A model generated the notes under the pieces. That model did no database searches. It was not told the origin of the DNA and was given only the letters and a program-made list of their open reading frames with translations. A DNA stretch of 36,552 nt from assembly GCA_903879335.1 (NCBI GenBank), contig CAIRLC010000016.1, positions 1-36,552 of the forward strand, read 5' to 3'. This DNA comes from an uncultured Pseudomonadota bacterium (GTDB taxonomy: Bacteria > Pseudomonadota > Gammaproteobacteria > Steroidobacterales > Steroidobacteraceae). The position numbers were made by a program, and so were the translations under genes. Below are positions 23,901-31,679 of the stretch, one piece after another (within the stretch, counting starts at the first letter, position 1; each line of letters starts with the position of its first letter).

Positions 23901-26900
23901 CACCGACCACCAACCAGATTCATAGCGGTGTGACGGGTAACTGCTCGAGCTGTCATGAAAGCGGTTATGCCTGGATGTCCATGGGTAAGTACCCGCTGAA
24001 TCCAGCCACGATGTCGACGAATCCAGCCGCGCAGTACATGGGCTTCCAGACTCGACCCAGTGCGGTCGGCGGCAAATTCATGATTCAGGATGCGAAGCAC
24101 CCGGCGACCGGCGAGTGTGTCAACTGCCACAGCACCAATTTTGCTTATTTCGCAGCACCGGAAAAGCCGGCGAACCATATCCCAGTGGCCTCGAGTTCGA
24201 GTTGCACGAGCTGCCATAAGGACCCGAGCGGTGACTTCTCGGTCATGCCGACGATGTTGGATATCCACACCTACGCGCCGAGCCAGACGACCAATTGCGC
24301 GCAATGCCACGGGTCGACTGCGGCGTCCTATGCGATTCCGTCGATTAACTTCAAGGTGACCGGTCTTCCGTCGAACCATATTCCGGTGACGCAGTCCTGC
24401 GAGGTGTGCCATGTCGGTTCCGGCTCCAGCGTTGCCGTGACGCCGGTGCCCAATGGCGCCTTGTTCTCCGGCTCGAAGATGAATCACGCGGGGATCGCCA
24501 CCTGCGCGGGTTGCCATGGACCGACGATTTCGTCGACCTCGTTTGTCGGCATTTCAAAGATCGTGGTCATGCCGCCGGTGACGCCGGCCGGTAGCCCGTC
24601 GGCGCATATTGCGTCGGGAACGAACTGTGAGCAGTGCCATCTGTCGACGATGCCGTCAGGCATGATCGCCGCTAACGCAACGCTATCGGCGCCAGGTTCT
24701 CTGTTCTTAACGCCAGCGCCTAACACGACGCAGATCCACACCGGCGTCACGTCGAACTGCCAGAGCTGCCACGAAGGCGGCTATGCGTGGATGTCGATGA
24801 GCCAATACCCGATTATCCCGTCGACCTACAGCGCCAATGCGCAGTACACGGGTTTCCAGGCGCGTCCGAGCGCAAGTGGTGGAACCTACCAGATTAAAGA
24901 TGCTGCCCATCCGACGACGGGCGACTGCGTCAGCTGTCACGGCACCAACTTCAACTATTTTGCGAGCCAGGTGAAGCCGTCAAACCACATTCCGGTAGCG
25001 GCGACGTCGGCGTGCGGTGACTGCCATAAGGTGGCGGATTACTCGGTGACGCCGGCGCTCGTCGATATCCATACTTATGCGCCGAGCCAGACCACGAACT
25101 GCACGCAATGCCATGCGACGCCCGGTACCACGGTTGGTCCGTTTGCGGGTCCTCCCGGCTTCAAGATCATGGCGGCGCCATCGAACCACATCCCAACCAC
25201 GCAATCGTGCGAGGTGTGCCACGTCGGCGCGGGTTCCAGCATTGCGGCGACCCCGGTGCCGAACGGCGCCTTGTTCGCCGGTTCGAAGATGAATCATGCG
25301 GGCATCAGCACCTGTGTGTCGTGCCACGGGCCCACGATCAGCGGCAGCTCTTTCGTCGGCATTTCGAAGATCGTTGTGATGCCGTCGACTGCTCCGGCCG
25401 GCAGTGCGAACGCCCATATCCCGAGCGGCACGAACTGTGAGCAGTGCCATCTGTCGACGATGCCGTCAGGCATGATCGCCGCTAATGCAACGCTATCGGC
25501 GCCAGGTTCTCTGTTCTTAACGCCAGCGCCTAACACGACGCAGATCCACACGGGCGTGACGACGAACTGCCAGAGCTGCCACGAAGGCGGCTATGCCTGG
25601 ATGTCGATGTCGCAGTATCCAATCACGCCGGCCACGCTGTCGGCCAACAGCTCGACGCAGTACATGGGTTTCCAGACCCGACCCAATGCGACGGGTGGTA
25701 CCTACCAGATCAAGGATGCGGCCCATCCGGCATCGGGTGATTGCGTCAGTTGTCACGGTACCAGCTTTGCGTACTTCTCTGGGACGGCGCTGCCAGCCAA
25801 TCACATTCCGATCAATCAGGGCGCGGCCTGCTCCACCTGCCACACGACGGCGGGTAATTACGCGGTCTACACGACGAACCTGACGCAGTTGCATAGCGCC
25901 GTGTCGACCGCCTGCAGCACCTGTCATGCGGACGGGAAGGGTCCATTTGCCGGCGCTACGGGTTTTGCGATCGTGCAAATGTCCACCCGTGGCTTGCACA
26001 TTCCCATCACCAATGCGGGCGTACCGGTGGAGTGTTCTGGGTGCCATAAAGTGGTCACCACGTTCTCCGGCACGATCATGAGTCACGGGGCGATCGGCGA
26101 TGTGGGCAGCTCGGCGGCTGGCAATGCCTGTGACGCCTGCCATGAGTACAATTTCCGGAACAAGTTCTACGGCTTGTCGATCTGGCAGCGAGATAAAGCG
26201 AACCACTACATCTGTGGTGCCGCAGGCACCCCAACCGCACCGAATACCCAGGTGTGCAGTGGTGGTGGCTCGGATTGCACGACCGGCTGTCACCAACACA
26301 GTATTTCGAGCCGTTACAAGGCAGCGCCACGCCCGCGTCCCACACCCACCCCGACCGCACCCGCGGCGAGTGTGCGCGGCGGTCATGGGTTGGGCCTCTC
26401 GGCCACCACCGTCAGCGGTGAGCGGCCGGAGCGTGATGCTGCCCGCATCGGCGCGCTCACCGGCTTGCCGATGGCTGCGCTGCGTGAGAACGGGCGCTTT
26501 GACCATAGCCAGGCGATTGGTCGCAACTGCGTCAGTTGCCATGATGGCGCAACCGCCGCAGGTAAAGCCGCGACCCACCCGAGAACCACCAATACCTGTG
26601 CCGATTGCCACGGCACGATTGCTTGGACGCCAGTGATCCGAATTGATCACGCCGATGTTCTGGGCGCTTGTGTCTCGTGCCACGACGGGCACAAGGCGAC
26701 GGGCAAGCCCTCGACCCACTTGCCGAGTGGTAACGGCTGCGACAGCTGTCATACGACGAGCGCCTGGAAACCCGCGGCGTTTGACCACGCGGGCGTGCTG
26801 CAAGGGACCTGCATCACCTGCCATAACGGTGTGTCGGCACAGGGTAAATCCTCGAACCATCCGCTCACGGTCGCGTCCTGCGACACCTGTCACTACGAAC

Positions 26901-27022
26901 TCGGATGGGTGCCGGTGAAGCCGCAGGCGGTCGCACCGATCATGCGCACCAAGCCGGTCGTGCCAAGGATTCCGGTCTTGCCACCGCGTAACCGGCTGTT
27001 GTCTGGAGCGCCCAGTCGGTGA
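20945..27022 (+). CDS. Giant exported multiheme cytochrome c (54 CXXCH + one CX3CH)
   Basis: A 2025-residue protein with a signal peptide (MHRMGPRSIVRILGIVLALLLASMTAQA) and no lipobox. I count 54 CXXCH c-heme sites plus CTTGCH at residue 1778, a possible CX3CH site. Architecture: residues 51-217 hold eight hemes in short-spaced units; 251-1599 hold five seven-heme modules (first Cys at 251, 519, 790, 1058, 1328), each with a CEVCHxGxGSS site and ending CxSCHExGYAWMSM; from 1600 a partial sixth module holds five hemes. A Pro-rich linker near 1790-1805 leads to a six-heme tail (1862-1983) of FDH-type units. It presumably carries electrons over a long distance outside the inner membrane. The ATG at 20945 has AAGAGA upstream and gives a clean signal peptide. 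It overlaps the barrel gene by 4 bp. Confidence 0.93.
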   Translation: MHRMGPRSIVRILGIVLALLLASMTAQAATSSFDHYTTGFELVGLHRSVACESCHVGGVFKGTPKDCFSCHAAGSRLGATAKPTNHILSSNDCQTCHTPYGWKPVSKFNHINVLGTCSSCHNNVQSVGKGPRHIPTTAECSTCHLVSLPWSAAHYDHAGIHDNCARCHDNIHAPGKPLTHVPSAEACEVCHSPSNFVTFAGTQMNHVGITNNCQSCHETGMQWYGLNMVDRPTLAADPYHPTATSPGGADCANCHVGFNVGDFAKLVKPANHIPVAQVPCANCHVLTDMSIMASLSTIHRNTQSTTTNCQQCHGSNAGYFSLPAINFQIVGIPANHMPTTLSCEVCHVGASSSMASLPVPDGAKFTHSLMNHAGSTTCAACHGPGVTTFVGVQNIIVMPGTSPAGSPSAHIPVSTDCASCHQATTPKGLIAPNSSSSVPGSLFLTPAPTTNQIHSGVTSGCQSCHEGGYAWMSMSQYPLVPGTVTGLKTTQYMGFQARPGAVPSTYTLLDAGHPTEGDCVTCHGSSFQYFSALALPKGHIPVASTANCTDCHKGADFSVMPSIADIHAYAPSKTTNCTQCHSGTSTKAGPFVGGGGTLSIVGTPIGHIPTTQSCEVCHAGSGSSFTSLPVQNGAKFSNSAMNHAGITTCNECHGRQVTGTTFYGIAKIIALPAATPAGASSAHIPVAGECASCHQASMPAGLIAANSNKSLPGSLFMTPAPTTGQIHSGITGNCQSCHEGGYAWMSMGQYPISPTTFISGSHYTGFQTRPGASAGTFVVKDTAHPASGDCLACHGTNFDYFDSVVKPSNHIPYLASATCANCHKGSDYSVLPALIDIHTYAPSKTTNCAQCHGANADSFSIPSANFKIVGLPSNHLPTTQACEVCHVGAGSSVAVTPVPNGAKFSGSKMSHAGVTTCVECHGPNITGFAGITKIVVMPSTTPAGASTAHIPSGTNCEQCHQGSLPAGLIAANATTLAPGSLFLNPAPTTNQIHSGVTGNCSSCHESGYAWMSMGKYPLNPATMSTNPAAQYMGFQTRPSAVGGKFMIQDAKHPATGECVNCHSTNFAYFAAPEKPANHIPVASSSSCTSCHKDPSGDFSVMPTMLDIHTYAPSQTTNCAQCHGSTAASYAIPSINFKVTGLPSNHIPVTQSCEVCHVGSGSSVAVTPVPNGALFSGSKMNHAGIATCAGCHGPTISSTSFVGISKIVVMPPVTPAGSPSAHIASGTNCEQCHLSTMPSGMIAANATLSAPGSLFLTPAPNTTQIHTGVTSNCQSCHEGGYAWMSMSQYPIIPSTYSANAQYTGFQARPSASGGTYQIKDAAHPTTGDCVSCHGTNFNYFASQVKPSNHIPVAATSACGDCHKVADYSVTPALVDIHTYAPSQTTNCTQCHATPGTTVGPFAGPPGFKIMAAPSNHIPTTQSCEVCHVGAGSSIAATPVPNGALFAGSKMNHAGISTCVSCHGPTISGSSFVGISKIVVMPSTAPAGSANAHIPSGTNCEQCHLSTMPSGMIAANATLSAPGSLFLTPAPNTTQIHTGVTTNCQSCHEGGYAWMSMSQYPITPATLSANSSTQYMGFQTRPNATGGTYQIKDAAHPASGDCVSCHGTSFAYFSGTALPANHIPINQGAACSTCHTTAGNYAVYTTNLTQLHSAVSTACSTCHADGKGPFAGATGFAIVQMSTRGLHIPITNAGVPVECSGCHKVVTTFSGTIMSHGAIGDVGSSAAGNACDACHEYNFRNKFYGLSIWQRDKANHYICGAAGTPTAPNTQVCSGGGSDCTTGCHQHSISSRYKAAPRPRPTPTPTAPAASVRGGHGLGLSATTVSGERPERDAARIGALTGLPMAALRENGRFDHSQAIGRNCVSCHDGATAAGKAATHPRTTNTCADCHGTIAWTPVIRIDHADVLGACVSCHDGHKATGKPSTHLPSGNGCDSCHTTSAWKPAAFDHAGVLQGTCITCHNGVSAQGKSSNHPLTVASCDTCHYELGWVPVKPQAVAPIMRTKPVVPRIPVLPPRNRLLSGAPSR
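24621..24741 (+). repeat. Near-identical 121-bp segment, copy in module 4
   Basis: Matches 25431-25551 base for base except one C/T difference (24676 versus 25486), offset 810 bp. Other stretches of these modules differ at many silent positions, so this patch suggests recent gene conversion or unequal crossing-over. Confidence 0.9.
25431..25551 (+). repeat. Near-identical 121-bp segment, copy in module 5
   Basis: Partner of 24621-24741 with a single base difference. It encodes the stretch from CEQCHLSTMPSG to APNTTQIHT in module 5. Confidence 0.9.
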
Positions 27023-29187
27023 GCGCTCCAGTGAGGAAACTGCCGTCACGCCATTTTTCGGCGCTGACGTTCGCCATCGCAGCGGCCTTGGCCAGCCCCG
27101 CCAGCCGAGCGGCTGATCGAACCTTGGACCAGATTTCTGCCGAGGCAGGATCGGTGGTGGTTCAGTTCAATTGCCCGATGAGCTTTGTCTCCAACTTCCC
27201 GCTGCGCACCGGCGATGAGTTGCGTATCGAGTTGCAGCCGCTTCCGGGTTGTGCGCCGATGACCGGTTTCGGTGAAAGCTTGCCGGTCGCTGCGGATAAT
27301 GCGGCGGGACTTTTGGATATCCGCCTGGAGCCGTCGCTCGGCTCGCGTCGGTCCTTGACGCTGCATTTCGCGCGGAATGTCGAATTTTTGATTCGTCCGA
27401 AACCTGGACTGACCGGCATTGAGGTGGTCCTGTCGCGGCGTGCCGGACGCGTGACGGTTGAGGCCACGAACGACGCCCCACCGAAGCCATCCCGCGAGGT
27501 GGCTCGTGCGCTCCCGGCGTCGGCGGAGGACATGGAAAAGCTGCTCGCCGACGCGCGTACGGCCATGCAGGACCGCGACTACGACGGGGCGATTCGGATC
27601 TATACCAAGATCTTGGAGTCGCCGGAAAGCGCAGCTCGCCCACAAGCGCAAGAATTCTTGGGGCTTGCACGCGAGCGCAAGGGCCAGCTTGCGCAAGCCA
27701 AGAAAGAGTACGAAGAGTATTTGCATCGCTATCCGGAGGGTGCGGACGCGGATGCGGTTCAGCAGCGCTTAGCGGCTCTGGTGACCTTGGACGGCGCCAC
27801 TCGACCCACCAAGGGCGCACTTGATGCCTCTCGGTGGCAGATTGATGGCGCATTGGCGCAGGAGTATCGCCACGATAAGAACGACGTTCTGTCCAACGGC
27901 GTGACCGCCAATGGCGTTGGGCAGACCGCCTTGGATTCAGAGGCTGACCTGCAGATCCGCCATCGCGGCGATCGCTATGACTTCAAGAGTCGCGTGTTCG
28001 TCGGTTATGTCCGAGATATGTTGAGCGGCGCGGGCGGCTCACCGAACATTATTCGGTTGCCCCAGGCTTTTGTCGAGATTGACGATCATCGCTCCAATTG
28101 GGTCGCGCGCCTCGGCCGTCAGTCCCAGACGAATGGCGGCGTGTACGGCAGCTATGACGGCGCTTACGCCAGTTGGCAGCCGCGCACCGGATTCCGCGTG
28201 TCTGCGGCCGCCGGCGCGACGCTGCAAAGTTATGATGCGAGCGTGCAGCACGACCGTACCTTTGCGAATCTTGCTGTCGAGTGGTTGGGCGTCATTCCTG
28301 GTCTTGATCTCACCGGCTTTGCCTTCGAGCAGAAAGCCGGCGGGTATCTCGATGCGCGCCAACTTGGCGTGGAGAGTCGGTATTACCGCGATGGTAAGTC
28401 CCTGATCGGACAGATCGACTACGACGTCTATTTCAAAGAACTGAACTCAGCAACCTTGTTGGGTAGTTTTTCATTGCCGAACCGTTGGGTCATCACCGGC
28501 GTGCTTGACCATCGCCATTCACCCTTTCTCGGCGTGTTTAACGCATTGATCGGTCAGCCGACCACGTCGATTGGGTCGTTGATCGAAACCACTGGATTGC
28601 AGGGTGCGAAGCAACTGGCTGTCGATCGGACCGCGATCGCCGATATGGGCACGATCGGCGTCCAGCATCCCTTAACTGAACAATTGCAGTGGGGCGCTGA
28701 TCTTTCTTTCAGTCGGGTCGGCGGTACCGTCGCGTCTGGCGGCGTGCCGGCCACGCCGGCTTCCGGTAACGCGATCGCGGTGTCCACGCAACTCCTCGGT
28801 GGGAGCTGGCTGGTGGATGGTGACGTCGACACGGTCGGCGTGGGCTACACCACGCGCCAAGGCACCCGATCGATTTCCGTGTTTTCAACCGCGCGATATC
28901 CGATCACCGATTCAATTCGTATCGGCCCACGGGTACAAGTGAGCCACACCAGCGGCAACGATCCGCGCACAGGGACGAGCTCCGGTTGGTCCGCCAGCCC
29001 ATCACTGCTATTGGATTGGCGCTTTAGACGGGGCGTTGTGCAGTTTGAATCCGGCTATGAGCAGGCCGCACTGAATGCCAGTCTGTCGCCTGGTGTGCCG
29101 CTCGATCCGAACTTGCCGTCCGCGAACCTACTGACCCAGAAGACGAAACGCTTCTGGTTTGGTCTCGGGTATACCGTCAGCTTCTAA
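27019..29187 (+). CDS. Outer-membrane beta-barrel protein with N-terminal domain and TPR region
   Basis: A 722-residue exported protein, GTG start overlapping the cytochrome stop (GTGA). A signal peptide ends near residue 31 (SPASRA). Residues about 34-150 form a beta-rich periplasmic-type domain with two cysteines (FNCPM, PGCAP). About 165-255 is a TPR pair (MQDRDYDGAIRIYTKILE, GQLAQAKKEYEEYLHRYPEGA). From about 265 to the end are alternating amphipathic strands typical of a porin-like barrel, finishing with FWFGLGYTVSF, whose terminal Phe is the usual outer-membrane assembly signal. It has no CXXCH and no MtrB-type CXXC. Coupling to the giant cytochrome suggests a porin-like partner that exports, anchors or sheathes it, analogous in role but not obviously homologous to MtrB/PioB. 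Confidence 0.82.
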   Translation: MSAPVRKLPSRHFSALTFAIAAALASPASRAADRTLDQISAEAGSVVVQFNCPMSFVSNFPLRTGDELRIELQPLPGCAPMTGFGESLPVAADNAAGLLDIRLEPSLGSRRSLTLHFARNVEFLIRPKPGLTGIEVVLSRRAGRVTVEATNDAPPKPSREVARALPASAEDMEKLLADARTAMQDRDYDGAIRIYTKILESPESAARPQAQEFLGLARERKGQLAQAKKEYEEYLHRYPEGADADAVQQRLAALVTLDGATRPTKGALDASRWQIDGALAQEYRHDKNDVLSNGVTANGVGQTALDSEADLQIRHRGDRYDFKSRVFVGYVRDMLSGAGGSPNIIRLPQAFVEIDDHRSNWVARLGRQSQTNGGVYGSYDGAYASWQPRTGFRVSAAAGATLQSYDASVQHDRTFANLAVEWLGVIPGLDLTGFAFEQKAGGYLDARQLGVESRYYRDGKSLIGQIDYDVYFKELNSATLLGSFSLPNRWVITGVLDHRHSPFLGVFNALIGQPTTSIGSLIETTGLQGAKQLAVDRTAIADMGTIGVQHPLTEQLQWGADLSFSRVGGTVASGGVPATPASGNAIAVSTQLLGGSWLVDGDVDTVGVGYTTRQGTRSISVFSTARYPITDSIRIGPRVQVSHTSGNDPRTGTSSGWSASPSLLLDWRFRRGVVQFESGYEQAALNASLSPGVPLDPNLPSANLLTQKTKRFWFGLGYTVSF

Positions 29188-29204
29188 TGGGAACTGAAGA
29201 TCTC

Positions 29205-29231
29205 TGAGGCGCCCACGTTTTGGGCGCCTCA
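29205..29231. terminator. Bidirectional terminator between the two cytochrome operons
   Basis: TGAGGCGCCCA-CGTTT-TGGGCGCCTCA is a perfect 11-bp stem with a 5-nt loop, placed between convergent genes ending at 29187 and 29242. U-runs are short on both sides, so efficiency may be moderate, but position and stem strength make a two-way terminator likely. Confidence 0.75.
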
Positions 29232-29241
29232 GCCTTCGCTC

Positions 29242-30804
29242 TTATCGCCTGACGCCGGCACCTTTCCAACTGATGCTGGTATGGCAGCGGGCGCAGTCTC
29301 GGCCAAAGCCGCCATGATGCACGTCATCGCGTGCATGGCAGTCGCCGCAATCCTTCGGCAACTTCACTTCATCCGGCGGCTTCACGTGACAGGTCTCGCA
29401 CGTGATCTTGGCATGCGCGCCCTCGAGCGCAAAATGGGTGGCCTTGCCATGGTCAAACTGCCAGAACTTCCACCCATTCGGGTTGTGGCATGTGGCGCAG
29501 GCCTTGCCTAAGTTGCCTTTGTGAACATCGTCACTCTTGTGGCAACTGATGCAATCCCGAGCGGTGTTGCGATAGGCGCGCGTGGCGTGGCATTCCTCGC
29601 AGCCGACACTCGCGTGTAGGCCCACCAGCGGGAAGCGCGTCATATCGTGATCGAATCGCACCTTCTCGCGCCATCCGGACTCGACATGGCATGAGCCGCA
29701 CTGCGTGCCCATGGAGCCGTGATGAACATCGTCGGCCTTGTGACAGCCCGCGCAGTCGGTCGGCAGCTTGCCGCTGGTGATCGGCGTCGTATGGCAGGCC
29801 TGGCAGTCGACCTTTGCATGCTTGCCCTTCAGCGCCCAGTGACCTTGCTTCTCGTGGTCATACCGAGCGTCTTTCCACTTCTCTTCGCTATGGCACTGTT
29901 TGCAATCATCGCCAAACCGCCCGCCATGACGGTCGTTCGCTGCATGGCAGCCGGCGCATTGATCAGGGATCTTGGCTTTAGTATCCCCCGAACGATGGCA
30001 GGCATCGCAGGCTACCTTCGCATGTGCGCCGTTCAGGGCGAAGTGGGCGATCTTCTCGTGATCGTAGAATGCGGTTTTCCACTTGTCGGTGTTGTGGCAC
30101 GAGCCGCATTGGGGGCCGCGCCCACCTTTGTGCGAGTCGTCGCGCGCATGACAGGCAACGCACTCCATCGGCGTGTTCTTATACGAGGGATCTCGATGGC
30201 AATCCGAGCATCCCGCGCGCGCATGCGCATCTTTCAAGGGGAAATGCGTTTTCGAGTGATCGAAATCGGTCTTCTTGAAACTGACTTGGTTATGGCACTG
30301 GGCGCAGTCCTTGCCCAATTTGCCTTGGTGAACGTCTTGCTTTTCATGGCAACCAAAGCATGTGGTCGCGGCTTCGCGGAATTTTTTCCCGGTCACGTGG
30401 CAGCTGGCGCAGGCCACGGTCTGGTGCCGGCCTTCTAGCTTATAGCCGCTGACAGCATGCTCAAATGACTCGCGGTCAAACCGCACGATGTCGGCCGCAC
30501 GACCCTTATGCTCGTTATGGCAAGCGATGCACTCGGTGCCCGCCTTGACCGAGTTGCCGTGAAAACCACGCTTCGTGCGCAGATCGCTCGCGATATCTTT
30601 GTGACAGTCTAGGCACAGTGTGGACTGACGTTCGCGGTGCGAACGATCGTGGCACTTGACGCACTCGGTCTCGTATTTGGCGTGAGCTTTCGACACCTCG
30701 CCCGGCATCAGGATCTTTTCGATCGCCGTGGCGCCGGCGACGGACGCGCAGGCAACGCACCAGATTGCCAGCATCAATTGAGCGAAAAGACGAAGCGAGC
30801 GCAT
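29242..30804 (-). CDS. 21-heme exported cytochrome c
   Basis: A 520-residue protein with a signal peptide (MRSLRLFAQLMLAIWCVACASVAGATA) and 21 CXXCH sites by my count. The first three hemes form an N-terminal unit (CVKCH, CLDCH, CIACHNEHKGR). Six tandem three-heme units of about 66 residues follow, each with the pattern FDHxKxxFxLxGxHAKVxCxxCH, LPxDCxxCHxxDDVHxGxxGxxCxxCHxxxxWK. This is an elongated cytochrome c7/c3-like chain. It is probably periplasmic, carrying electrons from the inner-membrane partner encoded just upstream to the outer membrane. The start at 30804 is chosen for GAGGG upstream and a clean signal peptide. It is the last gene of the operon and lies 8 bp after the b-type membrane protein stop. 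Confidence 0.92.
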   Translation of the reverse strand: MRSLRLFAQLMLAIWCVACASVAGATAIEKILMPGEVSKAHAKYETECVKCHDRSHRERQSTLCLDCHKDIASDLRTKRGFHGNSVKAGTECIACHNEHKGRAADIVRFDRESFEHAVSGYKLEGRHQTVACASCHVTGKKFREAATTCFGCHEKQDVHQGKLGKDCAQCHNQVSFKKTDFDHSKTHFPLKDAHARAGCSDCHRDPSYKNTPMECVACHARDDSHKGGRGPQCGSCHNTDKWKTAFYDHEKIAHFALNGAHAKVACDACHRSGDTKAKIPDQCAGCHAANDRHGGRFGDDCKQCHSEEKWKDARYDHEKQGHWALKGKHAKVDCQACHTTPITSGKLPTDCAGCHKADDVHHGSMGTQCGSCHVESGWREKVRFDHDMTRFPLVGLHASVGCEECHATRAYRNTARDCISCHKSDDVHKGNLGKACATCHNPNGWKFWQFDHGKATHFALEGAHAKITCETCHVKPPDEVKLPKDCGDCHARDDVHHGGFGRDCARCHTSISWKGAGVRR

Positions 30805-30812
30805 GTCTGCCC

Positions 30813-31679
30813 TCAGTACAAGTTGACTGCGATGACGTGCGCGATGCCGGCGACAAGCAGCATGCCGAACAAGGGCAGGTGCAGGACGTGCCACAAGCCA
30901 AACAGGCGCTCGCAACTTTGGAACTCTGCGACTCGACGGGCAGCCGCCAGACGTGCCTCAGCATATCGAAGCGCTGCAGACTTGAGTTTTTGCTTCTGAT
31001 CCGCAATGGTCTTGGAGCTCTGGGCCGCTTTGTTCAGGGAGCTCTGAATGAAGAAACGAATGCGGATTTTCGCGCTCATCCAAAGTATCAGAGCCGAGGC
31101 GGCTTTTGGGACGGCAGGCAGGCTGAAAAAAATGGATTTTTCGGCAGAATCTAAGCGTTCAGCAAAGCCGGGCAATAGTCGCCCTGCGCCCGTGCCTTCT
31201 AATCGAATTTTGCTGGCTTGATAATGGATCTCATCCAGATTGGCGCGGCTGCCGTATAGGCCAAAGTGGATGCGGCTGTACAGATAGCGCCCCACCAGTC
31301 CGCTGCCTGACACGATGATCATTGACCACAGCGCCACATTCGAATTGGTGGCGCCCATCCGATAGGTGCAGTGGTACAAGATGGCCAAGGGCCCGGCGAC
31401 ACCCAAAATCATGTGAATTTGGAACCAGATTCGCGCAGAACCCAGAAAGGCAAAGGCGCGCACGCGCTTGCGCAGCGGATAGATCAGCAGCAACACCATT
31501 AGTGAGCCACCAATGATGCCGAGCCAGTAGCCGAGTCCTGCGCGCGGTGTGATGTAGTCGCGCAGCGGCAGCATCCAACCCGTGACGAGGATCACTGTGG
31601 TCAGTAGCATCCCCAGCGTCGTGGAGCTGATGCCTTTGGACTGTGCGGGCTCAAATGTGTTTATCGCTTCTGCGCTCAT
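30813..31679 (-). CDS. Inner-membrane cytochrome-b-like protein
   Basis: A 288-residue membrane protein with about five hydrophobic helices and a long basic cytoplasmic or periplasmic middle region (residues about 145-255, helical, Lys/Arg/Ala-rich). Candidate heme-b ligands occur in helices: IHMILGVAGPLAILYHCTY (two His 14 residues apart) and LWHVLHLPLFGMLLVAGIAHVIAVNLY (His near both ends). This pattern fits a di-heme b-type quinol-oxidising or ferric-reductase-like protein, but no named family is certain. It lies between the CcmI-like gene (4-bp overlap, ATGA) and the 21-heme cytochrome (8-bp gap), so it likely hands electrons from the quinone pool to that cytochrome. Confidence 0.7.
   Translation of the reverse strand: MSAEAINTFEPAQSKGISSTTLGMLLTTVILVTGWMLPLRDYITPRAGLGYWLGIIGGSLMVLLLIYPLRKRVRAFAFLGSARIWFQIHMILGVAGPLAILYHCTYRMGATNSNVALWSMIIVSGSGLVGRYLYSRIHFGLYGSRANLDEIHYQASKIRLEGTGAGRLLPGFAERLDSAEKSIFFSLPAVPKAASALILWMSAKIRIRFFIQSSLNKAAQSSKTIADQKQKLKSAALRYAEARLAAARRVAEFQSCERLFGLWHVLHLPLFGMLLVAGIAHVIAVNLY

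Larger units (their letters stand above)
21695..25741 (+). repeat. Five tandem seven-heme coding modules (804-816 bp each)
   Basis: Equivalent first-heme codons lie at 21695, 22499, 23312, 24116, 24926 and (partial sixth) 25742, a period of 268-272 codons. Each unit encodes the same order of sites, including GDCxxCHGxxFxYF, CxQCH, CEVCH, a CxxCHG-type site, CxQCH/CASCH and CQSCH-type. Later units are closer to each other than to the first. Confidence 0.9.

Noticed and set aside
20945-26145. CRISPR array or satellite DNA suggested by regular repeats
   Set aside because: The repeats are about 810 bp, in frame, diverged at silent sites and encode conserved heme modules; there are no short repeats with unique spacers.
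25517-27049. Long open frame (510 codons) on the - strand opposite the giant cytochrome
   Set aside because: It is the antisense of a highly repetitive, GC-rich coding gene, rich in Arg/Gly/Ala with no recognisable domain, and the opposite strand encodes 54 well-formed heme sites. Similar antisense frames at 24517-23831 and 25450-24980 repeat with the module period.
27019-29187. MtrB/PioB-family porin
   Set aside because: Role by position is similar, but the N-terminal CXXC is missing and there is a TPR region that those proteins lack, so I did not assign the family name.
29719-30438. Open frame of 239 codons on the + strand opposite the 21-heme cytochrome
   Set aside because: It looks hydrophobic, like a membrane protein, but it is the complement of regularly spaced Cys/His codons. 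The - strand frame has a signal peptide, ribosome-binding site and 21 CXXCH motifs.
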